From the NCBI RefSeq assembly GCF_023208015.1, contig NZ_CP051627.1, positions 2,923,501 to 2,987,500 on the forward strand: a stretch of 64,000 bases of DNA, given 5' to 3'. Positions 63,928-64,000 of the stretch are shown here, one piece after another. This DNA comes from Thermobifida alba (GTDB lineage Bacteria > Actinomycetota > Actinomycetes > Streptosporangiales > Streptosporangiaceae). The notes under the pieces were generated by a model, which saw only the letters and a program-made list of their open reading frames with translations, was not told the origin of the DNA and did no database searches. Numbering within the stretch: position 1 is the first letter of the stretch; each line of letters opens with the position of its first letter. The translations under genes and the position numbers were made by a program.

Positions 63928-64000
63928 TCATGTCCTGCCGCGTCTCCTCCGCTGCGGCTGCTGCGACCGCGTCTGCTGCGCCGGTCTCACGGGTTGCTGA
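63928..64000 (-). CDS. Possible 3' end of a gene entering from the right edge
   Basis: Reading the minus strand from the right edge, one frame is open for about 23 codons (QQPVRPAQQTRSQQPQRRRR at its core) and stops with TGA at 63928-63930, 49 bases before the start of the 63456 gene on the same strand. A Gln/Pro/Arg-rich tail is typical of actinobacterial membrane proteins, but the piece is too short to be sure. Confidence 0.3.
   Translation of the reverse strand, partial: QQPVRPAQQTRSQQPQRRRRGRT

Overview
This 64 kb window is a stretch of GC-rich (about 70% by eye) actinobacterial chromosome. The F420 genes fbiA, fbiB and fbiC, the WhiB protein, the acyl-CoA carboxylase epsilon subunit, the TIGR03089 and DUF5719 proteins, the leaderless starts and the gene order all point to Actinobacteria. 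A member of the Nocardiopsaceae (Thermobifida/Nocardiopsis-like) is my best guess, but that is inference and was not tested. I see no tRNA, rRNA, CRISPR array, prophage or insertion sequence.

Layout. (1) 1-16.4 kb is a conserved actinobacterial core block. It holds a sugar-phosphate set (SIS-domain protein, Trm112-like protein, manB, DUF3499 protein), a degenerate metallopeptidase-family protein, a very large membrane glycosyltransferase with its DUF5719 partner, whiB, a membrane protein with a FUS-like tyrosine/glutamine repeat tail, fbiA-fbiB, the facing fbiC, and a methyltransferase. M. tuberculosis has the similar run Rv3256c-Rv3262. (2) 16.5-31.9 kb is rich in envelope glycan genes: an LPG-synthase-type membrane protein, GT4 and GT2 glycosyltransferases, a GT39-like membrane protein, a TIGR03089 protein, an LCP ligase, a double-domain glycosyltransferase with a coiled-coil partner, a nucleotide-sugar dehydrogenase, a nitroreductase and another GT2. 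(3) 32-43.3 kb looks like a polyol-phosphate or teichoic-acid-like polymer locus: CDP-alcohol phosphotransferase, glycerol-1-phosphate dehydrogenase homologue, nucleotidyltransferase, two DUF5941-like membrane proteins, an ABC exporter, an IspD/TarI cytidylyltransferase, a glycerophosphodiesterase, a GT2 and a second LCP ligase. (4) 43.5-50.6 kb holds ugd, a CoA-binding protein, a frameshifted Uma2 gene, purE/purK, a GtrA protein and a two-component system. (5) 50.6-60.1 kb holds an MBL-fold hydrolase with an altered metal motif, a class III adenylate cyclase, birA, ppc and the accD-accE-accA operon. BirA would biotinylate the AccA subunit encoded nearby. (6) 60.2-64 kb is an operon of three paralogous exported or membrane proteins of unknown function, facing a small two-helix coiled-coil membrane protein.

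Working together. Nucleotide sugars (ManB, the two dehydrogenases) and CDP-activated polyols (nucleotidyltransferase, G1P-dehydrogenase homologue, CDP-alcohol transferase, IspD/TarI) would feed several glycosyltransferases. The ABC exporter would carry the product across the membrane and the two LCP proteins would attach it to peptidoglycan. Strong GC hairpins sit at several convergent or operon-end junctions. Several genes (2914, 16548, 48659, 56127, 60224) appear to be leaderless, with a TANNNT -10 box 6-7 bases before the start codon.

Leads most worth following are the glycerol-1-phosphate-type polymer locus, the three-paralogue operon at the right end, the FUS-like repeat protein, and a perfect 12-bp inverted repeat just upstream of the whiB promoter.
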